In this document: one piece after another, positions 43,806 to 52,822 of the stretch
How positions within the stretch are numbered: the first letter of the stretch is position 1
How the letters are laid out: every line of letters begins with the position of its first letter
Source of the DNA: Dokdonella fugitiva
Lineage (GTDB): Bacteria; Pseudomonadota; Gammaproteobacteria; Xanthomonadales; Rhodanobacteraceae
Assembly (NCBI RefSeq): GCF_014138265.1
Contig: NZ_JACGXL010000008.1
Span: forward strand, 186,001-250,000
Length of the DNA stretch: 64,000 nt
Direction: 5' to 3'
Notes under the pieces: generated by a model
The model's input: the letters and a program-made list of their open reading frames with translations, nothing else
What the model was told of the DNA's origin: nothing
Database searches by the model: none
Made by a program: the position numbers and the translations under genes

Positions 43806-44321
43806 ATGAAATCGCATTGCCTCGTTCCCGCCACGCTCGCCCTCGTCCTCGCCGCCTGCGCCCAACCGGGCCCGCCACCACCGCCACCGCCGCCGCCGGT
43901 CGACACCGCCGCCGCCGTGAAGGCGATCCGCGCCGCCGGCGACGGGCTCGATTCCGCGGTGCAGGTGCAACCGCTGCGTGATGCGGCGATCGACGGCTTC
44001 ATGAAGCGCGCGCGCGAAGCGGAGACGCGCCAGGACTACGCCGCCGCCGCGAGTGCGGCCGACGACGCGCTCAAGCTCGCGCCGGATGCACCGGACCTGC
44101 TGCAGTACCGGGCCGAGATCGACGTCGCGCGCGCGCAGTGGAACGAAGCCGAGCGCCTCGCCTTGAAGAGCCACTCGCTCGGTCCGAAGTCCGGCAGTCT
44201 GTGCGCGCGCAATTGGCAGACCGTGGTCGAGGCACGCACCGCGCTCAACGACGGCCCGACCGTCGCCGCGGCGCGCCAGCGCCTGCAGGAATGCCGCATC
44301 AAGCCGTTGCTGCGCATGTGA
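43806..44321 (+). CDS. TPR-like lipoprotein
   Basis: A 171-residue lipoprotein. The signal sequence KSHCLVPATLALVLAACAQ has an LAAC lipobox. A polyproline run of nine prolines follows (from about 43870), then an alpha-helical pair (AREAETRQDYAAAASAADDA, then a KLAPDAPDLL turn) that reads as one or two TPR units. No catalytic motif is seen. Its position directly after mrcB recalls the arrangement of outer-membrane lipoprotein activators of PBP1B in other bacteria, but it is not an LpoB homologue by sequence that I can recognise. ATG 43806 is the start with a functional signal peptide; an upstream GTG is in frame. Confidence 0.78.
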   Translation: MKSHCLVPATLALVLAACAQPGPPPPPPPPPVDTAAAVKAIRAAGDGLDSAVQVQPLRDAAIDGFMKRAREAETRQDYAAAASAADDALKLAPDAPDLLQYRAEIDVARAQWNEAERLALKSHSLGPKSGSLCARNWQTVVEARTALNDGPTVAAARQRLQECRIKPLLRM

Positions 44322-44468
44322 TCGCGCGACGGCCTTCCGCGGATCGGGATTGGGGGTCGGTCTGAAGCGCTCGCCGCGTCGTTTTCCAAGCGCGCCTCGC
44401 GCGTCGACGACGCGCGCGTGGGCGCGCGCGCGCACCCGTGCGGCGCGGCCGATCGCGAGCGCGCCTGC

Positions 44469-46382
44469 ATGTTGAGCGCCGCCGAACTGCTCGGCCCGGA
44501 AGGGCCGTTCGCGCGCGAAGTACCCGGCTTCGCGCCGCGCGAGGCGCAGCAGACGATGGCGGCCGCAGTCGAGGAAGCGATCGCCGAGCGGCAGATGCTC
44601 GTCGCCGAGGCAGGCACCGGCACCGGCAAGACCTACGCCTATCTCGTGCCCGCGCTGATGTCGGGCAAGCGCGTGATCGTCTCGACCGGCACGAAGGCGC
44701 TGCAGGACCAACTATTCCATCGCGACCTGCCTCGTGTGCGTGCGGTGCTCGGCGCGCGCCTGTCGGCGGCGCTGCTGAAGGGGCGCGCGAATTACCTCTG
44801 CCTGCACCGCCTCGATCAGGCGCACAAGGAAGGCCGCTTCGCGAGTCGCGAGCAGGCCGCTCAGTTGCAGGCGATCCATGCGTGGTCGCGCCGCACGCTC
44901 GCGGGCGACCGCGCCGAACTCGCCGAGATCGCCGAGGATTCGCCGCTGTGGCCGCGCGTGACGTCGACCACCGAGACTTGCCTCGGCGCCGACTGTCCGA
45001 TGTTCAACGACTGCTTCGTCGTGAAGGCGCGCCGCGCCGCGCAGGAAGCCGACCTCGTCGTCGTCAACCATCATCTGCTGTTCGCCGACCTCGCGATCAA
45101 GCAGGAAGGCTTCGGTGAAATCCTGCCCGGTGCGCACGCGTTCGTGCTCGACGAGGCGCACCAGATCCCCGAACTCGCCGGCCAGTTCTTTTCGGTCACG
45201 CTGTCGGCGCGCCAGCTGACCGAACTCGTCGGTGACGTGCAAGCCGAGTGCGCGAACGTGAGCGGCGCCTTCGCGGTGCTGCAACCCGTGCTCGAGCCGC
45301 TGGCTGCGGCGATCAAGCGCCTGCGCCTCGCACTCGACCGTTTCCCGGCGAAGGGCGCGTTCACGCAGATCGAGCGCGATGCCGACGTCGAGCACGAGCT
45401 CGCCGAACTCGCCGGCGCGCTCGGTGCGCTCGCCGAAGCGCTCGACAAGCATTCGGCGCGCAGCCGCGGACTCGCGAGCGTGGCCGAACGCGCGGCCGAG
45501 CAGACCGCGCGCCTCGCCCATCTCACCGACAGCGGCGCGCGCGATGCGGTGCACTGGTACGAACTGAGCGCGCACGGCTTCGCATTCCACGCGACCCCGC
45601 TCGACATCGCCGGCCCGCTGCGCGAGCTGCGCGCGCAGAGCCACGCGGCGTGGATCTTCACCTCGGCGACGCTCGCGGTGGGTGGCCGCTTCACGCATTT
45701 CGCGCGCCAGGTCGGCCTGTACGATCCGGTCGAACTGCGCGTGGACAGTCCGTTCGACTACGCGCGGCAGGCGCTCGCGTACCTGCCGAAGGGCTTGCCG
45801 GACCCGGCCGCCGACGACTACGTCGAGCGCGTCGTCGACGCCGCGGTGCCGGTGCTGGAAGCATCGAACGGGCGTGCCTTCCTGCTGTTCACCTCGCATC
45901 GCGCGCTGCGGCGCGCGGCCGAGCTGCTGCCGCCGCGCGTGCCGTTCCCGCTGTTCGTGCAGGGCAGCGCGCCGCGCAACCTGTTGCTCGAGGCGTTCCG
46001 CGCCTCGGGCAACGGCGTCCTGCTCGGCGCGGCGAGCTTCTGGGAAGGCGTCGACGTCGCCGGCGACGCGCTCAGCCTCGTCGTCATCGACAAGCTGCCG
46101 TTCGCGGCGCCCGACGATCCCGTGCTCGTCGCGCGTCTCGATGCGCTGCGCGAGGCCGGCGGCAATCCGTTCGCCGACTGGCAGGTGCCGAACGCGGTCA
46201 TCGCGTTGCGCCAGGGAGCCGGGCGGCTGATCCGCGACGTGCACGACCGCGGCGTGCTGATGCTGTGCGATCCACGCCTCACCACGCGCGGCTACGGCCG
46301 CCTGTTCCTCGCCAGCCTGCCGCCGTTGCCGCGCAGCAGCGATCCGGGCGACGTGCGGCGGTTCTTCGGCGCCGCCGACTGA
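44469..46382 (+). CDS. yoaA: ATP-dependent DNA helicase YoaA (XPD/DinG family)
   Basis: A 637-residue helicase, almost the length of E. coli YoaA. Walker A is AGTGTGKT from residue 48 and the DEAH box is at 228-231. Cysteines in ANYLCLHRL and TETCLGADCPMFNDCFV fit the four-Cys iron-sulfur cluster of XPD/Rad3 helicases. Motifs SATLAVGG, FWEGVDVAG and RQGAGRLIRD are present. YoaA is a 5'-3' type DNA helicase that works with the clamp-loader chi subunit in damage tolerance in E. coli. ATG 44469 is taken because it matches the family N-terminus; an upstream in-frame start at 44418 would add 17 residues. Confidence 0.92.
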   Translation: MLSAAELLGPEGPFAREVPGFAPREAQQTMAAAVEEAIAERQMLVAEAGTGTGKTYAYLVPALMSGKRVIVSTGTKALQDQLFHRDLPRVRAVLGARLSAALLKGRANYLCLHRLDQAHKEGRFASREQAAQLQAIHAWSRRTLAGDRAELAEIAEDSPLWPRVTSTTETCLGADCPMFNDCFVVKARRAAQEADLVVVNHHLLFADLAIKQEGFGEILPGAHAFVLDEAHQIPELAGQFFSVTLSARQLTELVGDVQAECANVSGAFAVLQPVLEPLAAAIKRLRLALDRFPAKGAFTQIERDADVEHELAELAGALGALAEALDKHSARSRGLASVAERAAEQTARLAHLTDSGARDAVHWYELSAHGFAFHATPLDIAGPLRELRAQSHAAWIFTSATLAVGGRFTHFARQVGLYDPVELRVDSPFDYARQALAYLPKGLPDPAADDYVERVVDAAVPVLEASNGRAFLLFTSHRALRRAAELLPPRVPFPLFVQGSAPRNLLLEAFRASGNGVLLGAASFWEGVDVAGDALSLVVIDKLPFAAPDDPVLVARLDALREAGGNPFADWQVPNAVIALRQGAGRLIRDVHDRGVLMLCDPRLTTRGYGRLFLASLPPLPRSSDPGDVRRFFGAAD

Positions 46383-46685
46383 GCGCGCGCGCGCTCGTTT
46401 CCATGCGATTTTCGTGCCTTCCGCACGGCGGCGCCGATCCACGCGCGGATGCAAGCAATGCGCCATCCGCATTCGCTGCGCCGCACAAATCCTTTCCACG
46501 AAAGTCGATGTAGTCTCTGGCGTTGGAGTCTCCGCTGCCGGGACAGACACCCTACGGCCGTGATGGCCCGAAGGGAGTGGAAAAGGGGTGGCGATCCAGT
46601 CGAAGGTTCCTTAGCGAATCGCATTGCGATGCGGTCGGTCGCGATGGTCGCTTTTGTAGTCATGTACGAAATCCGGAGAGCACAC
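46383..46685. other. Untranslated leader and promoter region of the subtilase gene
   Basis: No gene is supported in this 303-nt stretch. It contains an AT-richer section, a near-palindrome ATCGCATTGCGAT at 46618-46630, and just before the next ATG a good ribosome-binding site (CCGGAGAG). Its length leaves room for a regulated leader, but I see no known riboswitch. Confidence 0.45.
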
Positions 46686-49496
46686 ATGGGGAATTCGCTT
46701 CGTCTCAAGACGCTCGCTTCCGCGGTCAGCGTCGCCCTCGTCGGCGGCGTGGTCGCATTGCCGGCACATACCGCGTTCGCGGCAGGGCTTGTCGTCGACA
46801 AGGTCGCGAACAGCGCGCAGGACCGCCAGACGCTCGCTGAGCGCAAGGTCTACATCATCCGCTTCGCCGAAGAAGGCTTGATGCACTACGCGGGCGGCGT
46901 CAACGGCCTCGCCCCGACGGCTCAGGACGGCAGCAAGCGCAAGGTCGACGCGAAGTCCTCCGCGTCGGTCGCCTACCTCGACTACCTCTCGGCGCAGCGC
47001 AACGCGCACGTCGATGCGATCAACGCGGCGATCGGCCGCACGATCAGCGTGCCGCACAGCTACGCGGTCACCATGAACGGCATCGCGTCGGAGCTGAGCC
47101 TCGCCGAAGCGATCAAGGTGAAGAGCCTGCCGGGCGTGAAGAGCGTGAAGGCGGCCGGCGAGTACCGCACGACGACGTTCCGCGGGCCGGAATTCATCGG
47201 CGCCGACACGATCTGGAACGGCACCAACGTGCCGGGCGGCGTCGGCACGCGCGGCCAGGGCGTGGTCGTCGGCGTCATCGACACCGGCTCGTTCGCGGCG
47301 CATCCGTCGTTCGCCGACGATGCGGCCTGCGGCTTCAGCGCAGCCAACCACAAGCTGCTCAGCACCGCGGACTGCCTCACGAGCTCGGGTGGCCTGTGCA
47401 CGGGCACGACGCCGGAAGCGAATTCCGGAAACGGTCACGGCGTGCACACGGCGAGCACCGCCGCGGGCAACACGCTGACCAGCAGCGCGGTGCCGCCGCC
47501 GGTGATCCCCGCTCCGTTCACGCAGATGTCGGGCGTCGCGCCGTGCGCGAGCCTGCGCACGTACAAGGTCTGCGCGACCAACAACTGCGACGGCGCCGCG
47601 ATCGATGCGGCGATCGAGAACGCGATCACCGACGGCGTCGACGTGATCAACTTCTCGATCTCGGGCGGTTCGGATCCCTGGAACGACACCGACCGTCTGT
47701 TCCTCGATGCGGTCAACGCCGACATCTTCGTCGCGGCCTCGGCCGGCAACACGCGCGCCGAAACGCCCGATCCGGTCGGCCAGGTGAACCATCTCGGAGC
47801 GTGGGTGACTACGGTCGCGGCGTCGACCCATGACGGCAACGTCGCACGTGACGGCGAGCTCACGATCACGGGGCCGGGCACCGTGCCGCCGGCGCTGCAG
47901 AATATCTCGCTGAACCCGGGTTCGGGTCCGAACACCGGTGCGGCGGCGACCAACAAGCCGATCGCCACGAGCGCCGCGAACCCGCTCGGCTGTACCGCGA
48001 ACGGCGGATTCCCGGCCGGCTTCTTCACGGGCAAGATCGCGCTCATCTCGCGCGGTACCTGCACGTTCGAAGAAAAGATCAACAATGCAGCCGCGGCCGG
48101 TGCCGATGTCGCGGTGATCTACAACAACGCGGCGGGCGTGATCAACATGAGCGTCGGCGGCGCCTCGCTGCCGGCGTACAGCATCCTGCAGACCGAAGGC
48201 CAGGCGATCGTCGCATTCCTCGCGGGCGACTCCGTGTTCGCCGACGGTTTCGACGGACCGGTGACGCCGCCTGATGCGACGGCCGATTTCACGCCGGGCG
48301 TGAAGCAGGGCGACGTGCTCGCGGGCTTCAGCCTGCGCGGCCCGAGCGCGCTGACCTCGGTGACCAAGCCGGACGTGACCGGTCCGGGCGTGAACATCTA
48401 CGCCGCCGTCGATGCGGGATCGGGCAACTACGGCTACCTCAGCGGCACGTCGATGTCCTCGCCGCATACCGCGGGCGCGGGTGCGCTGCTGCGCGCCGCG
48501 CATCCGACCTGGACCAACCAGGAAGTGAAGTCGGCGCTGATGCTCACCGCGTTCACCGGTGGCCACAAGGAAGACCTCACCACGCCGTGGGATCCGGATG
48601 ATGTCGGCAGCGGCCGCATCGACCTGACCAAGGCGGCGAAGACGGGCCTCGTGATGAACGAGACCTACGCGAACTTCCTCGCCGCGAATCCGGCCACGTC
48701 GGGCGATCCGAAGACGCTGAACATCCCGAGTGCGCGCAACCTCGCGTGCGACAACGGTTGCGACTTCACGCGCACGTTCCGCAACACGCTGGCGACCGCG
48801 TCGAACTGGACCGCCTCGGTGGTCAACCCGGCCGAACTCGACGTCACGGTGAGCCCGACCACGTTCAGCTTCGCTGCCGGCAACACGGCCGCGACGCAGG
48901 CGCTGACGATCCACGGTGCGACGACCTCGGACATCACGGTCCCGGCGTTCGCCGAAGTCGTGCTGCACGAGAACGGCGGCCAGTCGCCGGACCTGCACAT
49001 GTACGTCGCGATCGCGGGCACCGCACCGGTCGGCAATCCGAACATCATCGACAGCGGTCAGCTCGACCTCGCCGTGCCGGCAACGGTCGACGGCCTGTAC
49101 GTGAACTGGATTTCGCATGCAACCTGTGCGACGAACTGCACGGGCACGGCCTTCAACTTCGACCCGTGGCTTTCGAGCGGCAACCTGTCGTTCTTCTGGC
49201 CGAACAATGCCACGAGCAACGAAGCGGGTGTCGTGAGTTCCGGTACGACGTACGCCGTGCTCGCGTCGGGTGCGACCATCGGTCCGGCGTCGACCTTCAC
49301 GGCCGGTACCGCGACCGCGAACACCTCGGCCTGGCGCGCCGGCGTCACCAACGGGTTCCTCGGCTTCAAGTTCAATTGTCCCGCGGGCGTCTGCTTCGGC
49401 TACGCGCAGCTGACCACGACTTCGCCGAACGGCTTCCCGATGACGGTCAACCGCTGGTGGTACGACAACTCGGGTGCGGCGATCACGATTCCGTAG
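46686..49496 (+). CDS. Secreted subtilisin-like serine protease (S8) with PA insert
   Basis: A 936-residue exported protease. The signal peptide is NSLRLKTLASAVSVALVGG... to TAFA. An I9-like propeptide (about 45-150) precedes the S8 domain with D199 in GVIDTG, H251 in GNGHGVHT and S589 in SGTSMSSPH. A protease-associated (PA) insert lies about 430-515 (IALISRGTCTFEEKINNAAA). A fibronectin-III-like domain and a C-terminal beta domain follow. A short VFADGFDG segment (about 519-526) resembles the F-x-D-x-F-E tail of other secreted proteins in this window. The enzyme is secreted and degrades proteins outside the cell; the substrate range is unknown. ATG 46686 is fixed by the signal peptide and ribosome-binding site. 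Confidence 0.94.
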   Translation: MGNSLRLKTLASAVSVALVGGVVALPAHTAFAAGLVVDKVANSAQDRQTLAERKVYIIRFAEEGLMHYAGGVNGLAPTAQDGSKRKVDAKSSASVAYLDYLSAQRNAHVDAINAAIGRTISVPHSYAVTMNGIASELSLAEAIKVKSLPGVKSVKAAGEYRTTTFRGPEFIGADTIWNGTNVPGGVGTRGQGVVVGVIDTGSFAAHPSFADDAACGFSAANHKLLSTADCLTSSGGLCTGTTPEANSGNGHGVHTASTAAGNTLTSSAVPPPVIPAPFTQMSGVAPCASLRTYKVCATNNCDGAAIDAAIENAITDGVDVINFSISGGSDPWNDTDRLFLDAVNADIFVAASAGNTRAETPDPVGQVNHLGAWVTTVAASTHDGNVARDGELTITGPGTVPPALQNISLNPGSGPNTGAAATNKPIATSAANPLGCTANGGFPAGFFTGKIALISRGTCTFEEKINNAAAAGADVAVIYNNAAGVINMSVGGASLPAYSILQTEGQAIVAFLAGDSVFADGFDGPVTPPDATADFTPGVKQGDVLAGFSLRGPSALTSVTKPDVTGPGVNIYAAVDAGSGNYGYLSGTSMSSPHTAGAGALLRAAHPTWTNQEVKSALMLTAFTGGHKEDLTTPWDPDDVGSGRIDLTKAAKTGLVMNETYANFLAANPATSGDPKTLNIPSARNLACDNGCDFTRTFRNTLATASNWTASVVNPAELDVTVSPTTFSFAAGNTAATQALTIHGATTSDITVPAFAEVVLHENGGQSPDLHMYVAIAGTAPVGNPNIIDSGQLDLAVPATVDGLYVNWISHATCATNCTGTAFNFDPWLSSGNLSFFWPNNATSNEAGVVSSGTTYAVLASGATIGPASTFTAGTATANTSAWRAGVTNGFLGFKFNCPAGVCFGYAQLTTTSPNGFPMTVNRWWYDNSGAAITIP

Positions 49497-49520
49497 TCGC
49501 GGCATCGCATGCTGTCTTCG

Positions 49521-49550
49521 GAGGCGGGGGAAACCCCGCCTCTTTTTTTT
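49521..49550 (+). terminator. Strong intrinsic terminator after the subtilase gene
   Basis: A perfect 9-bp stem, GAGGCGGGG / CCCCGCCTC, with loop GAAA runs into a run of T residues (49543-49550). It is the strongest Rho-independent signal in the window. Confidence 0.92.
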
Positions 49551-49622
49551 GAGCGGGTGGGTTGCGCGCTCGCCGCTCGCATTCAGAAAGCGCTCATGCG
49601 CGCGCATGCCATCATGCGCGCC

Positions 49623-51191
49623 ATGGAGACGCCGGCCGGGTGCTTACGGGGTATCGGTATCGCGCTGTTCGCCGCGATGCTCGGCGCGTGCGCGACATTG
49701 CGCACGGACGTTCAGAAGCCGTCGTCGACCGCGCTGCCGGCCGTCGCCGACACGGCGTCGACGCGCTACATCGCCGGCGAAGTCGCCGCGCATCCGGGGC
49801 AGTCGGGGTTCCGTCCGCTGCTCGGCAACGCGAACGCGCTGATGAGTCGCGTCGTGCTCGCCGACGCCGCGCGCCATTCGATCGACCTGCAGTACTACAT
49901 CTTCAAGAACGACTTGACCGGTCGCCTGCTCGCGCAGCGCCTGCTCGCGGCCGCGGACCGCGGCGTGCGCGTGCGGATCCTGCTCGACGACCTCGACATC
50001 TCGAAGGAAGACCGCATGCTCGACGCGCTCGACGCGCACCCGAACGTCGAGGTGCGCCTGTTCAACCCGTTCCGCTTCCGCCAGCGCTCGATCGTCTCGA
50101 AGGCGGGCCAGTTCCTGCTCGAAGGGCCACGCCTGAACCGGCGCATGCACAACAAGGCGTTCATCGTCGACGGCATGCAGGCGATCGTCGGCGGGCGCAA
50201 CATCGGCGACGCGTACTTCGACGCCGGCGACGACGTGCATTTCCGCGACCTCGACGTGCTCGCGATCGGCCCGGTGGTGCCGCAGGTCGCCGCGATGTTC
50301 GATCGCTACTGGAACAGCGACGCGGCGTTCCCGGTGACTGCCTACAGCGACAACGAGGTCAGCGACGCGAACCTGGCGACCTTGCGCGATCGCCTGCTGC
50401 GCGACGCGCGCGCCTTCAAGCAGAGCGACTACGCCGACGTCGTCGCCGAGGACCTGCCGAACGGGCCGAGCGCCGAGCGCAAGGGCGCGTGGTTCTGGGG
50501 CGAGGCGCACCTCGCCGCGGACGATCCGGACAAGGTCGATCCCGCGCCCGGCGTCGACGAGCGCCGCCTGCGCCACATCGCGCCCGCGTTGCGGCGCGTG
50601 CTCGACGCGACGCGATCGCAGGCGTTGCTCGTGTCACCGTACTTCATCCCCGGCGACGAAGGCGTCGCGCTGCTCACCGGGCTCGTCGCGCGCGGTGCCT
50701 CGGTGAAGGTGCTCACCAACGCGCTCGCGGCGACCGACGAGCCCGAAGTGCACGCGGGCTACGCGAAGTATCGCGAAGCCCTGCTCAAGGGCGGCGTCCA
50801 GCTGTACGAGCTCAAGGGATTGCGCGGCGTCACCGACCAGCGCGCCTACGGCACCTCGTCGGGCGTGAGCCTGCACGCGAAGACGATGGTGATCGACCAT
50901 CGCCGCGTGTTCGTCGGCTCGATGAACTTCGATCCGCGCTCGGTCGCATTGAACACCGAGATGGGCGTGATCGTCGACAGTCCCGGCCTCGCCGACGCGA
51001 TCGAGCAGTTCTTCGCGCACGCGACCGCGCCGGACAACGCCTACCGCGTCGAACTCGACCACGGCCACCTGCGCTGGACCGGCCAGGACGACGGCAAGGC
51101 GGTCGAGTTCGACCACGACCCCGGCGCGTCACGCTTGCAGCGCGCGAAGCTGCGCATGCTGCGCCTGTTGCCGATCGAAGGGCTGCTCTAG
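49623..51191 (+). CDS. Cardiolipin-synthase-like phospholipase D family lipoprotein
   Basis: A 522-residue protein with two HKD motifs: RMHNKAFIVDG (first) with IVGGRNIGDAYFD, and SLHAKTMVIDHRRVFVGSMN (second). The protein is ClsC/YmdC-like and would join or cleave phosphatidyl groups to make cardiolipin. The N-terminus is a lipoprotein signal, with Cys in FAAMLGACATL, so it is probably anchored in a membrane and faces the periplasm. ATG 49623 is preferred (CATCAT 7 nt upstream fits a leaderless start); ATG 49596 is the alternative and would add nine residues. The next gene starts two bases after its stop. Confidence 0.9.
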   Translation: METPAGCLRGIGIALFAAMLGACATLRTDVQKPSSTALPAVADTASTRYIAGEVAAHPGQSGFRPLLGNANALMSRVVLADAARHSIDLQYYIFKNDLTGRLLAQRLLAAADRGVRVRILLDDLDISKEDRMLDALDAHPNVEVRLFNPFRFRQRSIVSKAGQFLLEGPRLNRRMHNKAFIVDGMQAIVGGRNIGDAYFDAGDDVHFRDLDVLAIGPVVPQVAAMFDRYWNSDAAFPVTAYSDNEVSDANLATLRDRLLRDARAFKQSDYADVVAEDLPNGPSAERKGAWFWGEAHLAADDPDKVDPAPGVDERRLRHIAPALRRVLDATRSQALLVSPYFIPGDEGVALLTGLVARGASVKVLTNALAATDEPEVHAGYAKYREALLKGGVQLYELKGLRGVTDQRAYGTSSGVSLHAKTMVIDHRRVFVGSMNFDPRSVALNTEMGVIVDSPGLADAIEQFFAHATAPDNAYRVELDHGHLRWTGQDDGKAVEFDHDPGASRLQRAKLRMLRLLPIEGLL

Positions 51192-51192
51192 C

Positions 51193-51861
51193 GTGCGCAA
51201 GCGCCTGCTCGCGTTCGCCGGCGCGCTCGCGCTCGTCGCGGCGGCCGCCGCCGCGTGGCAGCTCGCACCGCGCTTCACCGACGCGACGGTCGCCGACGTG
51301 TTCGACACGGCGCAGGCCTGGCGCGGATCGGCGTGGGCGATCCCCGTGCTGCTCGGTGCGTTCGTCGTCGGCGGCCTCGTCGCGTTCCCGGTCAACCTGC
51401 TCGTCGCGCTCGCGATCGTCGTGCTCGGTACGCGGATCGGTGCGCCATGTGCGCTCGTCGGCGTGCTGCTCAGCGCGGTCGTGCTGCACGAGATCGGTCG
51501 CGCGCTGCCCGAGCGGTTCCACGCGCGGCTCGCCGATCCGCGCTGGCGTCGCCTGCGCGACCGCATCCTCGCGCACGGCATGCTCGCGGTCGCCACGGTG
51601 CGACTCGTGCCGGTCGCTCCCTACAGCGTGGTCAGCCTTGCTGCGGGCATGCTGCGCGTGCGGCGCGTCGACTACGTCGCCGGCACCGCGCTCGGCATGG
51701 CGCCGGGCATCGCCCTGTACGCGGCGTTCGCCGACCGCGCCGAGGCCGCATTGCGCGATCCCCATCCGCTCGCGTGGCTGTCGTTGTTCGGCGTCGTCGT
51801 GGTGATCGTCGCGCTCGCCTGGTTCGCGCGCGCGCGCCACCGCGCGCACGACGGCCGTTGA
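51193..51861 (+). CDS. TVP38/TMEM64 (VTT) family membrane protein
   Basis: A 222-residue integral membrane protein with about five helices. The VTT signature is visible: LVAFPVNLLVALAIVVLGTR near residue 65 and VRLVPVAPYSVVSLAAGMLRV near 135. VTT/DedA relatives move or scramble lipids. It starts with GTG directly after the phospholipase gene and its stop overlaps the next start by one base, so the three are one operon. The combination of a cardiolipin-synthase-like enzyme with a VTT membrane protein and an endonuclease/exonuclease/phosphatase enzyme recurs in many bacteria and suggests a phospholipid remodelling role. Confidence 0.87.
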   Translation: MRKRLLAFAGALALVAAAAAAWQLAPRFTDATVADVFDTAQAWRGSAWAIPVLLGAFVVGGLVAFPVNLLVALAIVVLGTRIGAPCALVGVLLSAVVLHEIGRALPERFHARLADPRWRRLRDRILAHGMLAVATVRLVPVAPYSVVSLAAGMLRVRRVDYVAGTALGMAPGIALYAAFADRAEAALRDPHPLAWLSLFGVVVVIVALAWFARARHRAHDGR

Positions 51862-52538
51862 TGCGCATCGCGACCTGGAACGTGCACGAAGCCGTCGGGG
51901 TCGACGGCCGCTGCCTGCCCGCGCGCATCGCGCGCGTGCTGGCGGAACTCGACGCCGACGTCGTCGCGTTGCAGGAGTTCTCGCCGCGCCGCGGCACCGT
52001 CGATGAACTCACGAAGCAGCTCGAGGACGCCGCGAAGGCGACGCTCGTCGTGATGCCGACGTTCCTCAAGCGCGGCCGCGTGTTCGGCAACGCGCTGCTG
52101 TGCCGCCTGCCGATCGTTTCGGTCGACGCGCGCGACCTCGCACTCGAGCGGCGCGAGCCGCGCAACCTCATCGACGCGCGCATCGACTGGGACGGCCGGC
52201 CGTTGCGCGTGCTCGCCACGCACCTCGGCCTGCGCCGTGCCGAGCGCATCCGCCAGGTCGAACGCGTCGACGCGTGGCTCGACGACGACGACGCGCCGAT
52301 CGTGCTGCTCGGCGACTTCAACGAATGGCGCCTGCACGGCTGCCTCGCGCCGATCGAGCGCCGCCTCGCGCGCGTGCCCGCGCCGCCGACATTCCCGTCG
52401 CCGGCCCCGATCGCACGACTCGATCGCATGTTCGCCTCGTCCGCCGTGCGCGTCTCGCACGTGCACACGCACCGCAGCCGCAGCGCGAGCATCGCCTCGG
52501 ACCACCTGCCGCTCGTCGCGACGCTCGAGCGTGGCTGA
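51861..52538 (+). CDS. Endonuclease/exonuclease/phosphatase family protein
   Basis: A 225-residue enzyme of the EEP superfamily. The metal and catalytic motifs are present: RIATWNVHEA with the Asn, VVALQE with the Glu, VLLGDFNEWR with the D-x-N pair, and the final SDHLPL with Asp-His. The family hydrolyses phosphodiester bonds in nucleic acids, phospholipids or inositol phosphates. Its place behind a phospholipase-D-like and a VTT gene favours a lipid-related substrate, but this is inference. The ATG at 51861 overlaps the previous stop by one base. Confidence 0.88.
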   Translation: MRIATWNVHEAVGVDGRCLPARIARVLAELDADVVALQEFSPRRGTVDELTKQLEDAAKATLVVMPTFLKRGRVFGNALLCRLPIVSVDARDLALERREPRNLIDARIDWDGRPLRVLATHLGLRRAERIRQVERVDAWLDDDDAPIVLLGDFNEWRLHGCLAPIERRLARVPAPPTFPSPAPIARLDRMFASSAVRVSHVHTHRSRSASIASDHLPLVATLERG

Positions 52539-52614
52539 ACGCGGGGCGGTGCGGACAGCCGCCGCTCAGCCTCGCGCGCCTAGCGTGGCACTCCCGATGC
52601 CATGGAGTTTCGCG

Positions 52615-52770
52615 ATGATCCGCAAGCTCAAATCCGGCGAATACCGCCTCTATTCGCGCAAGCTCGACCCGCGCACGGGCCGGCGCCGCAACCTCGGCAC
52701 GTTCCGCACGCGCGCGGCGGCGGAGAAGCACGAGCGCGAGGTGCAGTACTTCAAGCGCCATTCCGCGTAG
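52615..52770 (+). CDS. Small basic conserved protein (51 aa)
   Basis: A 51-residue protein, strongly basic, starting MIRKLKSGEYRLYSRKLD and with RNLGTFRTRAAAEKHEREVQ near the C-terminus. GGAG at 52604-52607 is a good ribosome-binding site 7 nt before the ATG. Similar short proteins are common in proteobacteria and remain without a function. The beta-hairpin then helix pattern resembles AP2/Arm-type DNA-binding domains of integrases, a fold guess only. The reading frame is open further upstream, but only this segment looks like real protein. Confidence 0.75.
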   Translation: MIRKLKSGEYRLYSRKLDPRTGRRRNLGTFRTRAAAEKHEREVQYFKRHSA

Positions 52771-52822
52771 CAGGCCGGACGCAAGGTAGTACGCGCCTGC
52801 GGCTAGGCGGCGTGCGACGCGC

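Noticed and set aside
46500-46685. Riboswitch (cyclic-di-GMP type) in the subtilase leader
   Set aside because: The conserved tetraloop/receptor and joining sequences of GEMM are not present.
46611-49607. Nearly 1,000-codon open frame opposite the subtilase gene
   Set aside because: Same shadow effect; the subtilase strand has the catalytic triad, signal peptide, ribosome-binding site and terminator.
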